Under the pieces are notes generated by a model that did not search any database, had not been told where the DNA came from, and saw only the letters and a list, made by a program, of their open reading frames with translations. A program made the position numbers and the translations under genes. From contig NZ_CP015207.1 of assembly GCF_002101375.1 (NCBI RefSeq), positions 682,001-746,000 on the forward strand: a stretch of 64,000 nt of DNA. Reading direction: 5' to 3'. Positions within the stretch are counted from its first letter, which is position 1; every line of letters starts with the position of its first letter. Shown in pieces: positions 34,306 to 44,719 of this stretch. The DNA comes from Sporosarcina ureae (GTDB lineage: Bacteria > Bacillota > Bacilli > Bacillales_A > Planococcaceae).

Positions 34306-35043
34306 TTATTTATTCTCATAATAGAATCTTTCGATTTCATCGTAATCAGCCAAATATCTTTGTATGGAGCCTATTAAATCTAAAACCGACCAATATTCTA
34401 TTCCGTAAGAAGTAATTTTTTCAAACCCGTTTATCATATCAAAGTAGTCAATGATCTGATCTAATAATGCTAGGTGCCCTTTTATAAATATCCTGAACTC
34501 TATATCCATAATATGTTCATGGTTAATATGGTTAATATTGTCAATTTTATTCTGTGTTTCTTCGAGATAATACATCATAACATCATATTTTTCTCGGCAT
34601 AAATCTAATGCTAAATTGCAATCTTTAATTTTATTTTTATCTGTTTGAGCAATATTCCCTTCAAGCTTACTATTTTGTGTTTTATTCCAATCGTAATTAA
34701 ATTGCTTTAATTGAAAGTAGAGCCTTTTTGAGATGTCTAGGTAATTGTTTAAATGAAGCACCTTACTAATAAGTAAATTAACGTCTTTTTTCTTTTGCTC
34801 ATTCTTTAAGCCCTTTTCAAATACTTTAATCGAGAAATAGCCTGCGATAGATGCGCCCGCGAGAGACCCAGCAAAAGTAGAAAGTGAACCTAAAAGGTTT
34901 TTATCAAATTCACTAAACACAACTCCATTATACATTCCACTAATCAAGATTCCTACGCAAGAAAATAACACTAAAACCATTATCCACAATATCTTGTTTT
35001 CTAGTTTTCTCTCATCCAAAAATTCTCTCCCTCTTCCCTCCAC
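34306..35043 (-). CDS. Hypothetical membrane protein with cytoplasmic coiled coil
   Basis: Up to 245 residues; not recognised. Two membrane helices lie near the N-terminus (WIMVLVLFSCVGILISG, and STFAGSLAGASIAGYFSI) and the remaining 165 residues are helical and charged, with NKIDNINHINHEHIMDIEF in the middle. The layout resembles effector-type or phage-island membrane proteins but no family can be named. The first codon is uncertain: GTG at 35043 has a ribosome site only two bases away, while TTG at 35019 follows GGGAGA at good spacing. Confidence 0.62.
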   Translation of the reverse strand: MEGRGREFLDERKLENKILWIMVLVLFSCVGILISGMYNGVVFSEFDKNLLGSLSTFAGSLAGASIAGYFSIKVFEKGLKNEQKKKDVNLLISKVLHLNNYLDISKRLYFQLKQFNYDWNKTQNSKLEGNIAQTDKNKIKDCNLALDLCREKYDVMMYYLEETQNKIDNINHINHEHIMDIEFRIFIKGHLALLDQIIDYFDMINGFEKITSYGIEYWSVLDLIGSIQRYLADYDEIERFYYENK

Positions 35044-35193
35044 ATCCTCCAGACTTATACCTAAAGCGGTACAAACTCATACTCTCAATGCTCTGGTAAT
35101 TCCCCAACCTTGCAACTTCATCAGAATCTATATTAAACAAGTGATTGATAATTCAATTATATCAACTTCTGCACCTTATTCATCATAATTTTT

Positions 35194-35751
35194 CTATTTT
35201 ACAATATCAGCGCCTTCTCTCACATCCCAGGGAACACCTTTCATTTCCACTATCCATGTCCCATGCTCCAGCAGCTTACTCATCCCCTCCTTTAAATCAT
35301 ACTCACTACGCTGCATAAACCCGCCCACATCCACAATCCAGAAAACGCTTGCCTGATCAATCATCACATTATCCCGATCCAAATCATGAATTACCAAATC
35401 ATACTCATCAAACACCTTAGCAAACTCATGTAAATCCTGGCAAAACTTCTCATAATCGAACCGGATTTTAAACCAGGGAACCCACGGCCGGAAAAATAGA
35501 TCGCTCCCATGAATGCGCTGCATGATGTACCATTTCCCTCGCTCGCAATAATCGTATACTTTCGTGATGAATGGTCGGCCTGCCAGCTCTTCCAAAATTA
35601 TACCGTGATTCTGAAAATGATGGCCAGTGCTTACCTTGAGAACCATTTCGTTATCAAACACATATACTCTATATTCCGCACCCCATCCAATAAGTTTTAA
35701 TTGTGAAGGGCAGAACACATCGTACTTAGTCGCGCACCTCTTTCTTTTCAT
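35194..35751 (-). CDS. Small protein-kinase-fold protein (YrzF/YbdM-like)
   Basis: 185 residues, far shorter than a typical Hanks kinase. The core is nevertheless present: a glycine loop GWGAEYRVYVF (22-32), Lys39 in VLKVS, a catalytic loop IHDLDRDNVMID (121-132), and the metal-binding Asp141 in IVDVGGF. The C-lobe is cut short. It is similar in size to B. subtilis YrzF and YbdM, which are called kinases with little proof. The ATG at 35751 has no clear ribosome site; a hairpin (AGCAGCC / GGCTGCT) ends about 10 bases before it. Confidence 0.75.
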   Translation of the reverse strand: MKRKRCATKYDVFCPSQLKLIGWGAEYRVYVFDNEMVLKVSTGHHFQNHGIILEELAGRPFITKVYDYCERGKWYIMQRIHGSDLFFRPWVPWFKIRFDYEKFCQDLHEFAKVFDEYDLVIHDLDRDNVMIDQASVFWIVDVGGFMQRSEYDLKEGMSKLLEHGTWIVEMKGVPWDVREGADIVK

Positions 35752-36137
35752 AAATAAAGAAAGCAGCCCATTTGCAGGCTGCTCAATGTATAGTTTCTAT
35801 GTTTACAGAACTTCTTTAATACATCGCACGAATACGTTCAAAACATTCCATCAATATCCTTCTATCTTCAAGCAAAAAGAAATCAGCTGTTTTGTAAAAA
35901 AGTAATTAAAGAGTATTCAGGATCAACTACTCTTCCCCTTTGTTTTAATACGACACCAGTGATTTTCGAGAAAAAACTATAATCATGATACATCCTGTCT
36001 TTCCATTGGAAATATTGACACAAATTTCATAATTAACCATTAATAATTAATGATTTTGATGTATAATTAATAAGTCGGAATTAATTAATTATTTTTATTG
36101 CTATTAATTCTCATAAAAAAACTAATGAGGTGATAAT
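35752..36137. other. AT-rich divergent region upstream of the excalibur protein gene
   Basis: It holds the hairpin AGCAGCC / GGCTGCT (35761-35782), a perfect palindrome CATTAATAATTAATG (36038-36052) and a TATAAT at 36062-36067 that probably belongs to the plus-strand gene. The palindrome would overlap its -35. No gene seen. Confidence 0.5.
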
Positions 36138-36830
36138 GTGCTAGCAATTGCAGCAGTAGGTATGCTTATATTTATGTTTTCATTACTTTATTTAGCCTAC
36201 CATTTACTAAAAAAGATAAAAGATAGAAACCGTACTTTATCAGGTAAGATCTTCTACCCTGCCTTAACTGGTGGGCTAATATTGTTCATTATCGGAGCTG
36301 TTTATACAGATTTACATGTTAGAGCTGATCTTGAAGAAGCTCAACAGAAAAATATTGATTTGATTGCAGAAAATGAAGAATTAAACTTGTTGTATACAGA
36401 ACTCCAAAAAGAAAATAAAGAATTAGTGGAAGAAAGTACAAGTGCGAATGAAGAAATTGATAATTTAACTACAAAACTGGCCAGTTCAGAAAAAACAGCA
36501 AAAGATTTAAAAGAAAAGCAAATGACTCATGATGCAAAAAGTAAGGAGTTTGAAAAGGAAATCACTGAGCTAAAGGCGAAAAACTCGAATTTGTCAGATG
36601 AAGTTAGTACTCTAAAAGATGGGGTTGCAAGCAGTAATTCACCGTCAGTCTCAAGTTTATCTAGTAACGAATCAGGATACTCTTCTAATAATTCTGTTTC
36701 AAATCCAGGCCAATCATATTATCAGAATTGCACAGCAGCAAAAGCTGCAGGAGCTGCACCTGTATATTCTGATGATCCTGGATATGGTCCCCACTTAGAT
36801 CGTGATGGCGACGGCGTCGGGTGTGAATGA
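36138..36830 (+). CDS. Membrane protein with coiled coil and C-terminal excalibur calcium-binding domain
   Basis: 230 residues from a GTG, preceded by GAGGTG. Two membrane helices (about 3-24 and 43-60) are followed by a long coiled coil (about 65-165, Glu/Lys/Leu heptads such as ENEELNLLYTELQKENKEL), a Ser/Asn-rich linker, and an excalibur domain (about 195-230) with YQNCTAAKAAGAAPVY and the DRDGDGVGCE calcium loop. The paired cysteines (in NCTA and GCE) are typical. Such proteins are surface-anchored in Bacillota. It is solitary in the island. Confidence 0.85.
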   Translation: MLAIAAVGMLIFMFSLLYLAYHLLKKIKDRNRTLSGKIFYPALTGGLILFIIGAVYTDLHVRADLEEAQQKNIDLIAENEELNLLYTELQKENKELVEESTSANEEIDNLTTKLASSEKTAKDLKEKQMTHDAKSKEFEKEITELKAKNSNLSDEVSTLKDGVASSNSPSVSSLSSNESGYSSNNSVSNPGQSYYQNCTAAKAAGAAPVYSDDPGYGPHLDRDGDGVGCE

Positions 36831-37068
36831 TTTTCTTGAAGATGCAATAAAAACTATTCTCTACAATCCTATTCTCTTCTTTTAATCACTTAAATCGCTC
36901 TAACTTTTAGGGGTCACATCATGTCAGGTACCTTATTATAGTTTATTTAGTACACAAGTAATTTTTTACGATGCAAGTTCTTTATATGCTTCCATCGTAT
37001 CTCACAACGATTATACGATTTTCATAATCTCCTATTCATTTAAATATAATTGCCTAGGAGGTGTTTTT

Positions 37069-37266
37069 TTGGATGGTAATAAAAGGTTGGCAGTTGAACT
37101 TGCTAAGGCTTTAATTCAGAATAACCATGTAAAGCCGGTTTTCAATAAGAGATACGATAGCGATACAAATATCATTGTATACACCATTGAAGAAAACGAG
37201 TTTTCCTTTAACGATATCGTATTGCATTTTGAAGAGTGTCTAAAGAAATCTAAAGAATATCACTAG
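37069..37266 (+). CDS. Hypothetical small protein
   Basis: 65 residues from a TTG with GGAGG six bases upstream. Predicted helix, strand pair, helix (MDGNKRLAVELAKALIQNN, then DTNIIVYTIEEN, then DIVLHFEECLKKSKE). No family recognised. A clean terminator after it supports a real gene. Nothing was seen in the 238 bp before it. Confidence 0.6.
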   Translation: MDGNKRLAVELAKALIQNNHVKPVFNKRYDSDTNIIVYTIEENEFSFNDIVLHFEECLKKSKEYH

Positions 37267-37286
37267 AGCCTTGAATGGCTCTTTTT
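37265..37286 (+). terminator. Terminator of the 65-residue gene
   Basis: AGAGCC / GGCTCT with a six-base loop, then TTTT; overlaps the stop codon. Confidence 0.8.
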
Positions 37287-37477
37287 CTCATGGAAATACC
37301 TCTTACTTTGCAGGTGCTTCTTTCGGCTTGGCATATACAATGGTATCTAAATTATCTTTTTCAGTACTGTTCCCTTTGACTAAAGCGTTATTTATTATAG
37401 AGTACCTCCACACCAAACTTTCATAATCCGTTTAAACAATCGTAATTGCTTTTCACATTTTTTATTTATCGAATTTT

Positions 37478-38149
37478 TTAGTAATCATTCTCATCCATCT
37501 CAACCTCAAATATGTCTTTAATCTTCTGAGAAGCCACCCCACCATAATTCACATAACCCGTCTCCGGCCAATAAACTGATCGGGTCATACTCCCATCTAC
37601 TAGTTCAATTCCGAAAAACACACGCTTTCCTTCTGTTGCACGCCTATCTGGTTCATAGGGCATTACTAGCAACTCTTCAACCAGCTGCTCCGCATGCTCG
37701 TCTGTAAACTCCCCAATGAACGATAAATCTTGCTCACTTTGCAAAATAACTCGTTGTACTTTCCCTTCTATATCTAAAAAATCTCCAACCGTTTCAGCCT
37801 TATCAGATTCGGTTGCTTCGTATACCTTCCCGTCCGCTATAATTCGGAATGCCGGATCATAGCCTTTCATCGCAAATAACTTTGTGCCTTTTTGCAAATA
37901 AGCTGCATCACCATTTTTCGTTTGATGATTCGTTCCCGCATGGCCATCCAATATATATTTTACTTCTCCTATTTCACCAGCAGTTTCCGAGTCCTTATTA
38001 AGCTTGTTTATTTCATAGTTCGCTTCATATGTCGTATCATTCCATTTCACAAAATCTACCCAGTCAATAATCGTGTTCTGCGGTGATGGATTGAAAGAGC
38101 AAGCTGTCAGCAACAATACAATGGGAAGTAGTAGCATCCGTTTTCTCAT
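37478..38149 (-). CDS. Lipoprotein of unknown function
   Basis: 223 residues. A type II signal peptide is clear: MRKRMLLLPIVLLLTAC with the lipidated Cys17. The mature part is mostly beta-rich (EANYEINKLNK, GEVKYILDGHAG, KLFAMKGYDPAFRIIADG) and ends in an acidic tail. It should sit on the outer face of the membrane. I do not recognise the family. It is in the accessory island with no evident operon partner; the ATG is preceded by AAAAGGAGTGGAG. Confidence 0.8.
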   Translation of the reverse strand: MRKRMLLLPIVLLLTACSFNPSPQNTIIDWVDFVKWNDTTYEANYEINKLNKDSETAGEIGEVKYILDGHAGTNHQTKNGDAAYLQKGTKLFAMKGYDPAFRIIADGKVYEATESDKAETVGDFLDIEGKVQRVILQSEQDLSFIGEFTDEHAEQLVEELLVMPYEPDRRATEGKRVFFGIELVDGSMTRSVYWPETGYVNYGGVASQKIKDIFEVEMDENDY

Positions 38150-38546
38150 AATTCTCCACTCCTTTTGAACGTAGACGTAAATTTTGGTTTTATGTTACAA
38201 ATGACTAGCACGTTGGCTTTGCACACTATATAGAGCCGAGAAGCAAAAAGGATACTACGTACGAAAACTTTTCGCAGCAAATAATGACCAACGAAATATT
38301 CGTCGTCGAGATGCTTCTCGACACTATATTTATTCTTTTATTCTTTAATTCTTTAATTTCTTAAGTTCTTTGGTTATAGGTCGTCCCAATATGATATGGT
38401 GTATCGTTTCATTTTGGTACGCTCCTTCGTTTCAATGTGATACGTCCGTTGTACCACTTAGAAACATGCAATCAACTATATTTTATTGTTTTTATTACAA
38501 AATATTAGGAAGCAAGAATTCATTATGATAAGTAAATAAATCAAAT
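38150..38546. other. Gene-free region in the island
   Basis: Contains a short low-complexity run of TTCTTTAAT-type units (about 38330-38365) and an 8-bp inverted pair GAGAAGCA / TGCTTCTC 70 bp apart. No promoter, RNA or gene is convincing. Confidence 0.5.
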
Positions 38547-38575
38547 AAAAAGAACGTCCCTCGAAAGGACGCTCT
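38547..38575 (-). terminator. Terminator of the 70-residue gene
   Basis: Minus strand AGAGCGTCC / GGGACGTTCT stem, then TTTTTATTT. Confidence 0.8.
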
Positions 38576-38585
38576 GAATGACTAT

Positions 38586-38798
38586 TTATGCTCTATCTTC
38601 CGTAACTGAAACATATTGTACGTCTCTATAAAAGAAACAATATAACGTTCCTTTACTATCCGTAAAAACAATATCATTGCTTCGGGAATTTGTTGCGATC
38701 CCTAATGCCTCTTCTTGATCTGCCGCTTCAACTGTTCGTAAAATGCTTTCAGCGCCTGCAAAGTGGTATTGTACTCTGTACTTTTTCAAACTTCTCAC
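38586..38798 (-). CDS. Hypothetical small protein
   Basis: 70 residues with a beta-alpha-beta feel: KYRVQYHFAGAESILRTVEA, then AADQEEALGIATN, then IVFTDSKGTLYCFFYRDVQY. No family recognised. It has a proper ribosome site region (GAGGGAAGTGAGA) and a terminator. Confidence 0.6.
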   Translation of the reverse strand: MRSLKKYRVQYHFAGAESILRTVEAADQEEALGIATNSRSNDIVFTDSKGTLYCFFYRDVQYVSVTEDRA

Positions 38799-39048
38799 TT
38801 CCCTCTATCTACAGTATTCGACATAAAGAAAGAAAACCCTTTTTTGCAAGGATGTGAACACTAAGTTTTCGTGTTTTCTTAAACATTCACGGATGTCGTC
38901 CCTTAAATAACTTCTTTAGAACAATAAAAAAATAAGAATATATGTTCTATACAAGTCATTTAAAATATGGTAAGATAAAAAACAAATATAAGGTAAATGC
39001 TTCTTAAATGTGCTTATTTTATGAAAATAAAAAAATAGGAGGGTTTTC

Positions 39049-39339
39049 ATGACAGACCGTGAACTTCTTGAACTCTTAGTCGACAAAGTTAGCAATATGG
39101 AGCGAGATGTTTCTACACTAAAGACCGATATTTCTATTATCAAAGAAGAACAAAAGTTTATGAAACAGGCAATTTCAGAACTAGATACAAGCTCCATTGC
39201 CCACATCCAGAAAGCCGATGCGTTATCTGAACAAATCTTTTACAACAAAGTAAAATCAGATGATATGCGTAAAATTCAGCGCTTACTAAACGACCACGAC
39301 ACAGATATCCGCATTATCAAAAAGTTGTTAACTAAATAA
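39049..39339 (+). CDS. Small coiled-coil protein
   Basis: 96 residues, almost entirely coiled coil: LLVDKVSNMERDVSTLKTDI followed by further heptads and IRIIKKLLTK at the end. The ribosome site AGGAGGGTTTTC precedes the ATG. Repeats of this kind (NMERDVSTLKTD) occur in small phage- or plasmid-linked proteins, but I cannot name a function. Confidence 0.65.
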   Translation: MTDRELLELLVDKVSNMERDVSTLKTDISIIKEEQKFMKQAISELDTSSIAHIQKADALSEQIFYNKVKSDDMRKIQRLLNDHDTDIRIIKKLLTK

Positions 39340-39355
39340 AAACGTATTATTTTAC

Positions 39356-39422
39356 AGTGCTTATGCATCAAACTTCTTTGTTCGTTCAAACGAATATGAC
39401 TGTTTTACATAGGCACTTTTTA
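39356..39422 (+). terminator. Possible terminator of the coiled-coil gene
   Basis: Outer arms AGTGCTTATG / CATAGGCACT enclose an inner TTCGTT / AACGAA stem; TTTTT follows. Confidence 0.5.
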
Positions 39423-39460
39423 TGATTCCTGCTATCAGTTATACATGTTATTTCTAATAC

Positions 39461-39485
39461 AAAAAGGCACCTCCGAGGAGATGCC
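39461..39485 (-). terminator. Terminator downstream of the tyrS unit
   Basis: Minus-strand GGCATCTCC / GGAGGTGCC with TCG loop, then TTTTT. Confidence 0.75.
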
Positions 39486-39556
39486 CATTTGCCCATTATG
39501 AATTGCGCAACTTATCATACATTCGATCCATGATACTTACTAAAAAACCTTCATGC

Positions 39557-39844
39557 TTATTTAAAGCGGCTGAAGCAGCCTTCGACGATATTTTCATCTC
39601 GCATCGCTGTCGCTTGTTTGTTCGCTACGTTCCATAGTTTGAACGCTTCGACCAATTCTTGATGCTCACTGGCGAAAATGTCAGGTGGTGTTTCTTCTTT
39701 AATGGTTGTCGCCACACTAGTAAATCGCTTAGCGGCCCCTTTGACACCTTCTGGACTTTTTTCTTCAACCGCATCGATCATTTCATTAATCGCGTCGCCT
39801 ATTAACCCTAATGTCATAGCGTACAGCATATACTCTTTTTTCAC
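39557..39844 (-). CDS. Hypothetical protein downstream of tyrS
   Basis: 95 residues, helical, not recognised. Segments are GLIGDAINEMIDAVEEKSPEG, a Lys/Thr-rich middle and a helix ending in EGCFSRFK. It starts 15 bp after the tyrS stop on the same strand, so it probably shares the T-box-controlled transcript, and it marks the tyrS side of the island border. Confidence 0.6.
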   Translation of the reverse strand: MKKEYMLYAMTLGLIGDAINEMIDAVEEKSPEGVKGAAKRFTSVATTIKEETPPDIFASEHQELVEAFKLWNVANKQATAMRDENIVEGCFSRFK

Positions 39845-39859
39845 TTTCTTATCTCCCAG

Positions 39860-41137
<1,278 letters not shown>

Positions 41138-41151
41138 CTATTTTCAACATA

Positions 41152-41394
41152 AAAAGTCCCCACACGATCACTAAATGATCATGCAGGGACGTTAGTTGAG
41201 TAATTATAACGCGGTACCACCCGGCTTGAGAGTAAATACTCTCCGGCTTTGAGGCGCTCGTAACGTTGCGCAAAACGTACACTCCAAAACTGTAATTCAT
41301 GTATAGTGCACCGAACAGCTTCCACCAACCGCTGTCTCTCTAGAACGGAACTCACTATCATTACTTCGGTTTTTTCGACATGTAATTTCGTATG
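41152..41394 (-). promoter_or_regulatory. T-box riboswitch of tyrS
   Basis: Minus-strand leader. The invariant antiterminator segment GGGTGGTACCGCG lies at 41211-41223. A competing terminator GTCCCTGCATGATCA / GTGATCGTGTGGGGAC with TTTTT lies at 41152-41191. Stem I features AGAGAGACAGCGGTTGGTGG and GGAGTG are seen at 41264-41345, and a TAC (Tyr) triplet in GAATTACAG at 41292-41294 is a plausible specifier. It permits tyrS transcription when tRNA-Tyr is uncharged. Confidence 0.9.
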
Positions 41395-41400
41395 AGTTCA

Positions 41401-41428
41401 ATTTTACCCAACTTCCAATGAAAGTCAA
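41401..41428 (-). promoter_or_regulatory. Sigma-A promoter of the tyrS T-box transcript
   Basis: Minus strand TTGACT-N16-TAAAAT, upstream of the T-box leader. Confidence 0.7.
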
Positions 41429-41457
41429 CAATTATTGCATATTTTCTCCTGAATCTG

Positions 41458-41466
41458 TGATATAAT
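41458..41466 (+). promoter_or_regulatory. Extended -10 promoter of the PBP gene
   Basis: TGATATAAT (TG, one base, then a perfect TATAAT) 28 bp before the TTG start. No good -35 is present, as extended -10 promoters allow. Confidence 0.6.
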
Positions 41467-41493
41467 GAGTAAGATTTTTGGGGGGAGAAAACT

Positions 41494-44442
41494 TTGAATA
41501 ACGAAAAGAATAATAGAATTAAGCAACTCGAAGATAAGTTTGAACAAGCGAAAAAAGAGCCTTGGGCTAGAAAACTTCGCATCGGAACTGGCGTACTTTG
41601 GAACTTGTTTATATTACTCATTATCTTCGCCGTCATTGGGGCGGTATTTGCGGGTTCAGTGGGTGCAGGATATTTCGCTTCTCTCGTTGCGGAAGAACCT
41701 TTGCGTTCTAAGGAAGAACTTCGTGATCAGGTGTTTAATTATGAAGAGACATCTGAAATGTACTTTGCAGACAATATTTATCTAGGCAAAATCAACTCGG
41801 ATATCGAACGCCGACAAATTACGCTAGATCAAGTTTCACAGTATGCACTGGACGCTGTACTGGCTACTGAGGATGAATACTTTGAAGAACACAATGGTAT
41901 CGTGCCAAAAGCGATATTCCGTGGTGTATTCCAAGATGTGACGAACTCAGACAGTCAAACAGGTGGATCGACACTTACTCAGCAGTTAGTGAAAAACCAG
42001 ATCTTGACGAACGAAGTTTCTTATGAGCGTAAAGCTAAAGAAATTTTGCTAGCTATGCGCTTGGAACACTTCATGACGAAAGATGAGATTCTCGAAGCCT
42101 ATTTGAACATCATTCCGTATGGTCGGGATGTGTCGGGACAGAATATTGCCGGCATCGAAACAGCCGCACGCGGAATCTTCGGCATTAAAGCTGCTGATTT
42201 AAGTTTACCGCAAGCTGCGTATATTGCAGGTATTCCACAAGCGCCTTATACGTACACACCATTCTACAGTAAAAATCAAGGAATTAAAGAACGGGAAAAA
42301 CTTATGTACGGTGTCAACCGAATGAAAACGGTATTGTTCAGAATGCGTGATGCAGGGTATATTACGGATGCAGAATGGAAGGAAGCAAAAGCTTATGATG
42401 TAACTAAAGACTTTAGACAACCTTCACGTCGTGCAACCGAACGTTATCCGTATGTCACGCAAGAAATTCAAAATCGCACGATCGAAATTTTAGCTGAAGT
42501 TTTAGCTGAAAAAGATGGTATCGACACAGACCGTTTTGAAGGAGATTCCAAGATCAAGGAAAAATACGAAATCATGGCAGACCGTTCTATGCGAACAGAC
42601 GGCTATCGTATTTACTCGACTATCAACAAAGAGCTGTATGACAAAATGAATGAAGTGGCTGACAGCTTCAGATACTACGGTTATACGTATACTTCTGAAA
42701 CAATGGATGAAGAATCAGGCAAAATGATTACTAAAGAAAACCCTGTTCAAGTCGGTGCATCGATGATCGAAAACCATACCGGGAAAGTACTTTCATTCGT
42801 TGGTGGCCGTGATTACGAACTTGAAGCATTGAATCACTCCACTCAAGCTTACCGACAAAACGGTTCTTCCATGAAACCATTACTGGTTTATGCACCTGCC
42901 ATTGAATATGGTGTAATTGGTGCGGGAAGTCCACTAGTGGATGTGAAGTTTAGGAAAGGCAGTTACGCTCCCGGAAACTACTTTGACCGTGAGCTCGGTG
43001 TATTGCCGGCCCGCGAATCACTGGCACGTTCACAAAACTTATCTACTATTCGTCTATATGACCAGATAATAGATCGAAACCCTATTGATTTCCTTAAGAA
43101 AATGAAGTTTAAAAATGCTACGGATCAGGCAGGCAGCGGTCTTTCTGCATCCTTAGGTACGATGGATGTCACTGTAGAGGAAAACACAAATGCTTTCGCT
43201 ACATTTGCCAATGGCGGTCAATTCATCGAATCGTATATGATCGAACGAATTGAAGACATGAAAGGTAATATAGTATTTGAACACAAAGCAGAACCCGTGG
43301 AAGTGTTTAGTCCGGAAACTTCTTATATCATCACCGATATGATGCGTGATGTATTAAAAGGATATGGTACGGCTGCCAGATTGCCTGGCTTGATGAATTT
43401 CCGTCCGGATTTAGCTGCTAAGACGGGAACATCGCAGAATTACGGAGACGCTTGGTTAGTCGGCTATAACCCGAACGTATCATTGGGTGTCTGGATGGGC
43501 TATAAAAACAGGAATACACCGTTATATCATGGCTACAACAGTGGTCAAATGCATCCATCAGAACGGACAGCACGATTGTACGGACAATTGATGAATACAG
43601 CCAACGCTGTAATACCTGAAACTATTAAAGCGAGAGATACTTTTAAACGCCCTAATGGCGTCGTCACACGTTCATTCTGTGGCATTTCAGGTCTCGCTCC
43701 TTCTGCCGCTTGTTCAGCAGCAGGACTCGTTCGATCGGATTTATTTAATTCGAAAAAGATGGTACCTACGAAAGCGGATGACAGTATTGTTTCATCAGCA
43801 GCCGTTCGAGTGAATGGTAAACTGTATCAGGCGTTAGCTTCTACTCCTCGTGAATTTGTCACGTCTGGTGGAGTTGGCGTAACTTCTGAATACGGCAAGC
43901 GGATGCTTGGACGCTTAGGCGGAAATCCTTCTAAACTACTTGCAGGTCGTGGCAGTTATTCAAGCGGTGTCGCAGGCGGCACATTCCCTGCAGACAATGT
44001 ACCACCTACAGCCGTATCGGCAGCACAAAATGGTTCAGTTCTTACATGGACTAGTTCCGCTTCAAATGATGTCGTCGGGTATTACATCTATCAAAACGGT
44101 ACCAGAATCGGTACGGTTCATGACGGAGCTTCTAGATCGTTTAAAGTCGGATATGGTTCATACAGTGTGCGCGCAGTGGATATTACCGGACAACTTTCGG
44201 GGCCTTCGAACACCGTAACCAATGCCGCACCTACACCAAAAGCGGAACCAAAACCAAATACGGACTCTGGAACAAAACCAGGTACGACAACTCCAGAAAC
44301 AAAGCCTGATGCAAAACCGGATACAAATTCCGAATCGAAGCCGGAAACTAAACCGGAAAGTACACCAGAATCTACACCAGAAACAACACCTGAAGCTACA
44401 CCGGAACCAAAGCCGGATGCAGCTCCAGCAGCAAAAGAATAA
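41494..44442 (+). CDS. Class A penicillin-binding protein (PBP1A family)
   Basis: 982 residues. A basic N-terminal tail and one membrane helix (about 34-58) precede a GT51 glycosyltransferase domain (ATEDEYFEEHNGIVPKAIFR, TGGSTLTQQLVKNQ). The transpeptidase domain follows, with SSMKPL (active Ser), SQN and KTGTSQNYGDAW. A fibronectin type III domain (about 830-910) and a Pro/Glu/Lys/Thr-rich tail (about 915-982, repeated KPE and TPE units) close it. It polymerises and cross-links peptidoglycan. The start is TTG after GGGGGAG. Divergent from tyrS. Confidence 0.95.
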   Translation: MNNEKNNRIKQLEDKFEQAKKEPWARKLRIGTGVLWNLFILLIIFAVIGAVFAGSVGAGYFASLVAEEPLRSKEELRDQVFNYEETSEMYFADNIYLGKINSDIERRQITLDQVSQYALDAVLATEDEYFEEHNGIVPKAIFRGVFQDVTNSDSQTGGSTLTQQLVKNQILTNEVSYERKAKEILLAMRLEHFMTKDEILEAYLNIIPYGRDVSGQNIAGIETAARGIFGIKAADLSLPQAAYIAGIPQAPYTYTPFYSKNQGIKEREKLMYGVNRMKTVLFRMRDAGYITDAEWKEAKAYDVTKDFRQPSRRATERYPYVTQEIQNRTIEILAEVLAEKDGIDTDRFEGDSKIKEKYEIMADRSMRTDGYRIYSTINKELYDKMNEVADSFRYYGYTYTSETMDEESGKMITKENPVQVGASMIENHTGKVLSFVGGRDYELEALNHSTQAYRQNGSSMKPLLVYAPAIEYGVIGAGSPLVDVKFRKGSYAPGNYFDRELGVLPARESLARSQNLSTIRLYDQIIDRNPIDFLKKMKFKNATDQAGSGLSASLGTMDVTVEENTNAFATFANGGQFIESYMIERIEDMKGNIVFEHKAEPVEVFSPETSYIITDMMRDVLKGYGTAARLPGLMNFRPDLAAKTGTSQNYGDAWLVGYNPNVSLGVWMGYKNRNTPLYHGYNSGQMHPSERTARLYGQLMNTANAVIPETIKARDTFKRPNGVVTRSFCGISGLAPSAACSAAGLVRSDLFNSKKMVPTKADDSIVSSAAVRVNGKLYQALASTPREFVTSGGVGVTSEYGKRMLGRLGGNPSKLLAGRGSYSSGVAGGTFPADNVPPTAVSAAQNGSVLTWTSSASNDVVGYYIYQNGTRIGTVHDGASRSFKVGYGSYSVRAVDITGQLSGPSNTVTNAAPTPKAEPKPNTDSGTKPGTTTPETKPDAKPDTNSESKPETKPESTPESTPETTPEATPEPKPDAAPAAKE

Positions 44443-44448
44443 TTAAAG

Positions 44449-44485
44449 AACCGGATGACAATGCTAGACTGTCATCCGGTTTTAT
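44449..44485 (+). terminator. Terminator of the PBP gene
   Basis: AACCGGATGACA / TGTCATCCGGTT followed by TTATTTT. Confidence 0.85.
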
Positions 44486-44663
44486 TTTGTCTCTCCAGGA
44501 TTTTACTAACGTGATGGAGAAACTTCTCCTCCCTCTTCTTCATTCCAATCACACTATTTTTACTATCCACCTATAAATTCCAACAATTCAGTGATTTAAT
44601 GATAATAATATACTTTTCCCCAATATAAATTGTATACTTAACACAGAGTAGCACGTACTGAAC

Positions 44664-44686
44664 GTACATCGAGCTTTCGAATGTAC
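44664..44686. promoter_or_regulatory. Inverted repeat upstream of acuA
   Basis: GTACATCGA / TCGAATGTAC around GCT, 34 bp before the acuA start. It could be an operator or a leader hairpin. It does not fit the cre consensus. The rest of the 277-bp gap shows only AT-rich sequence. Confidence 0.35.
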
Positions 44687-44719
44687 AAAGAGTAGAAATA
44701 TTAGGAAGAGGTGAACTGC

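Noticed and set aside
38330..38370. Tandem TTCTTTAAT-type units as a repeat array
   Set aside because: Units are irregular and AT-rich; this looks like low complexity, not a CRISPR or VNTR with clear units.
31714..39485. Similar terminator words at 31714-31738 and 39461-39485 as island att sites
   Set aside because: Both are ordinary terminators of minus-strand genes; the shared words do not extend into a clear direct repeat.
44486..44719. cre box before acuA
   Set aside because: No site matches the CcpA consensus well; only an unrelated inverted repeat is present.
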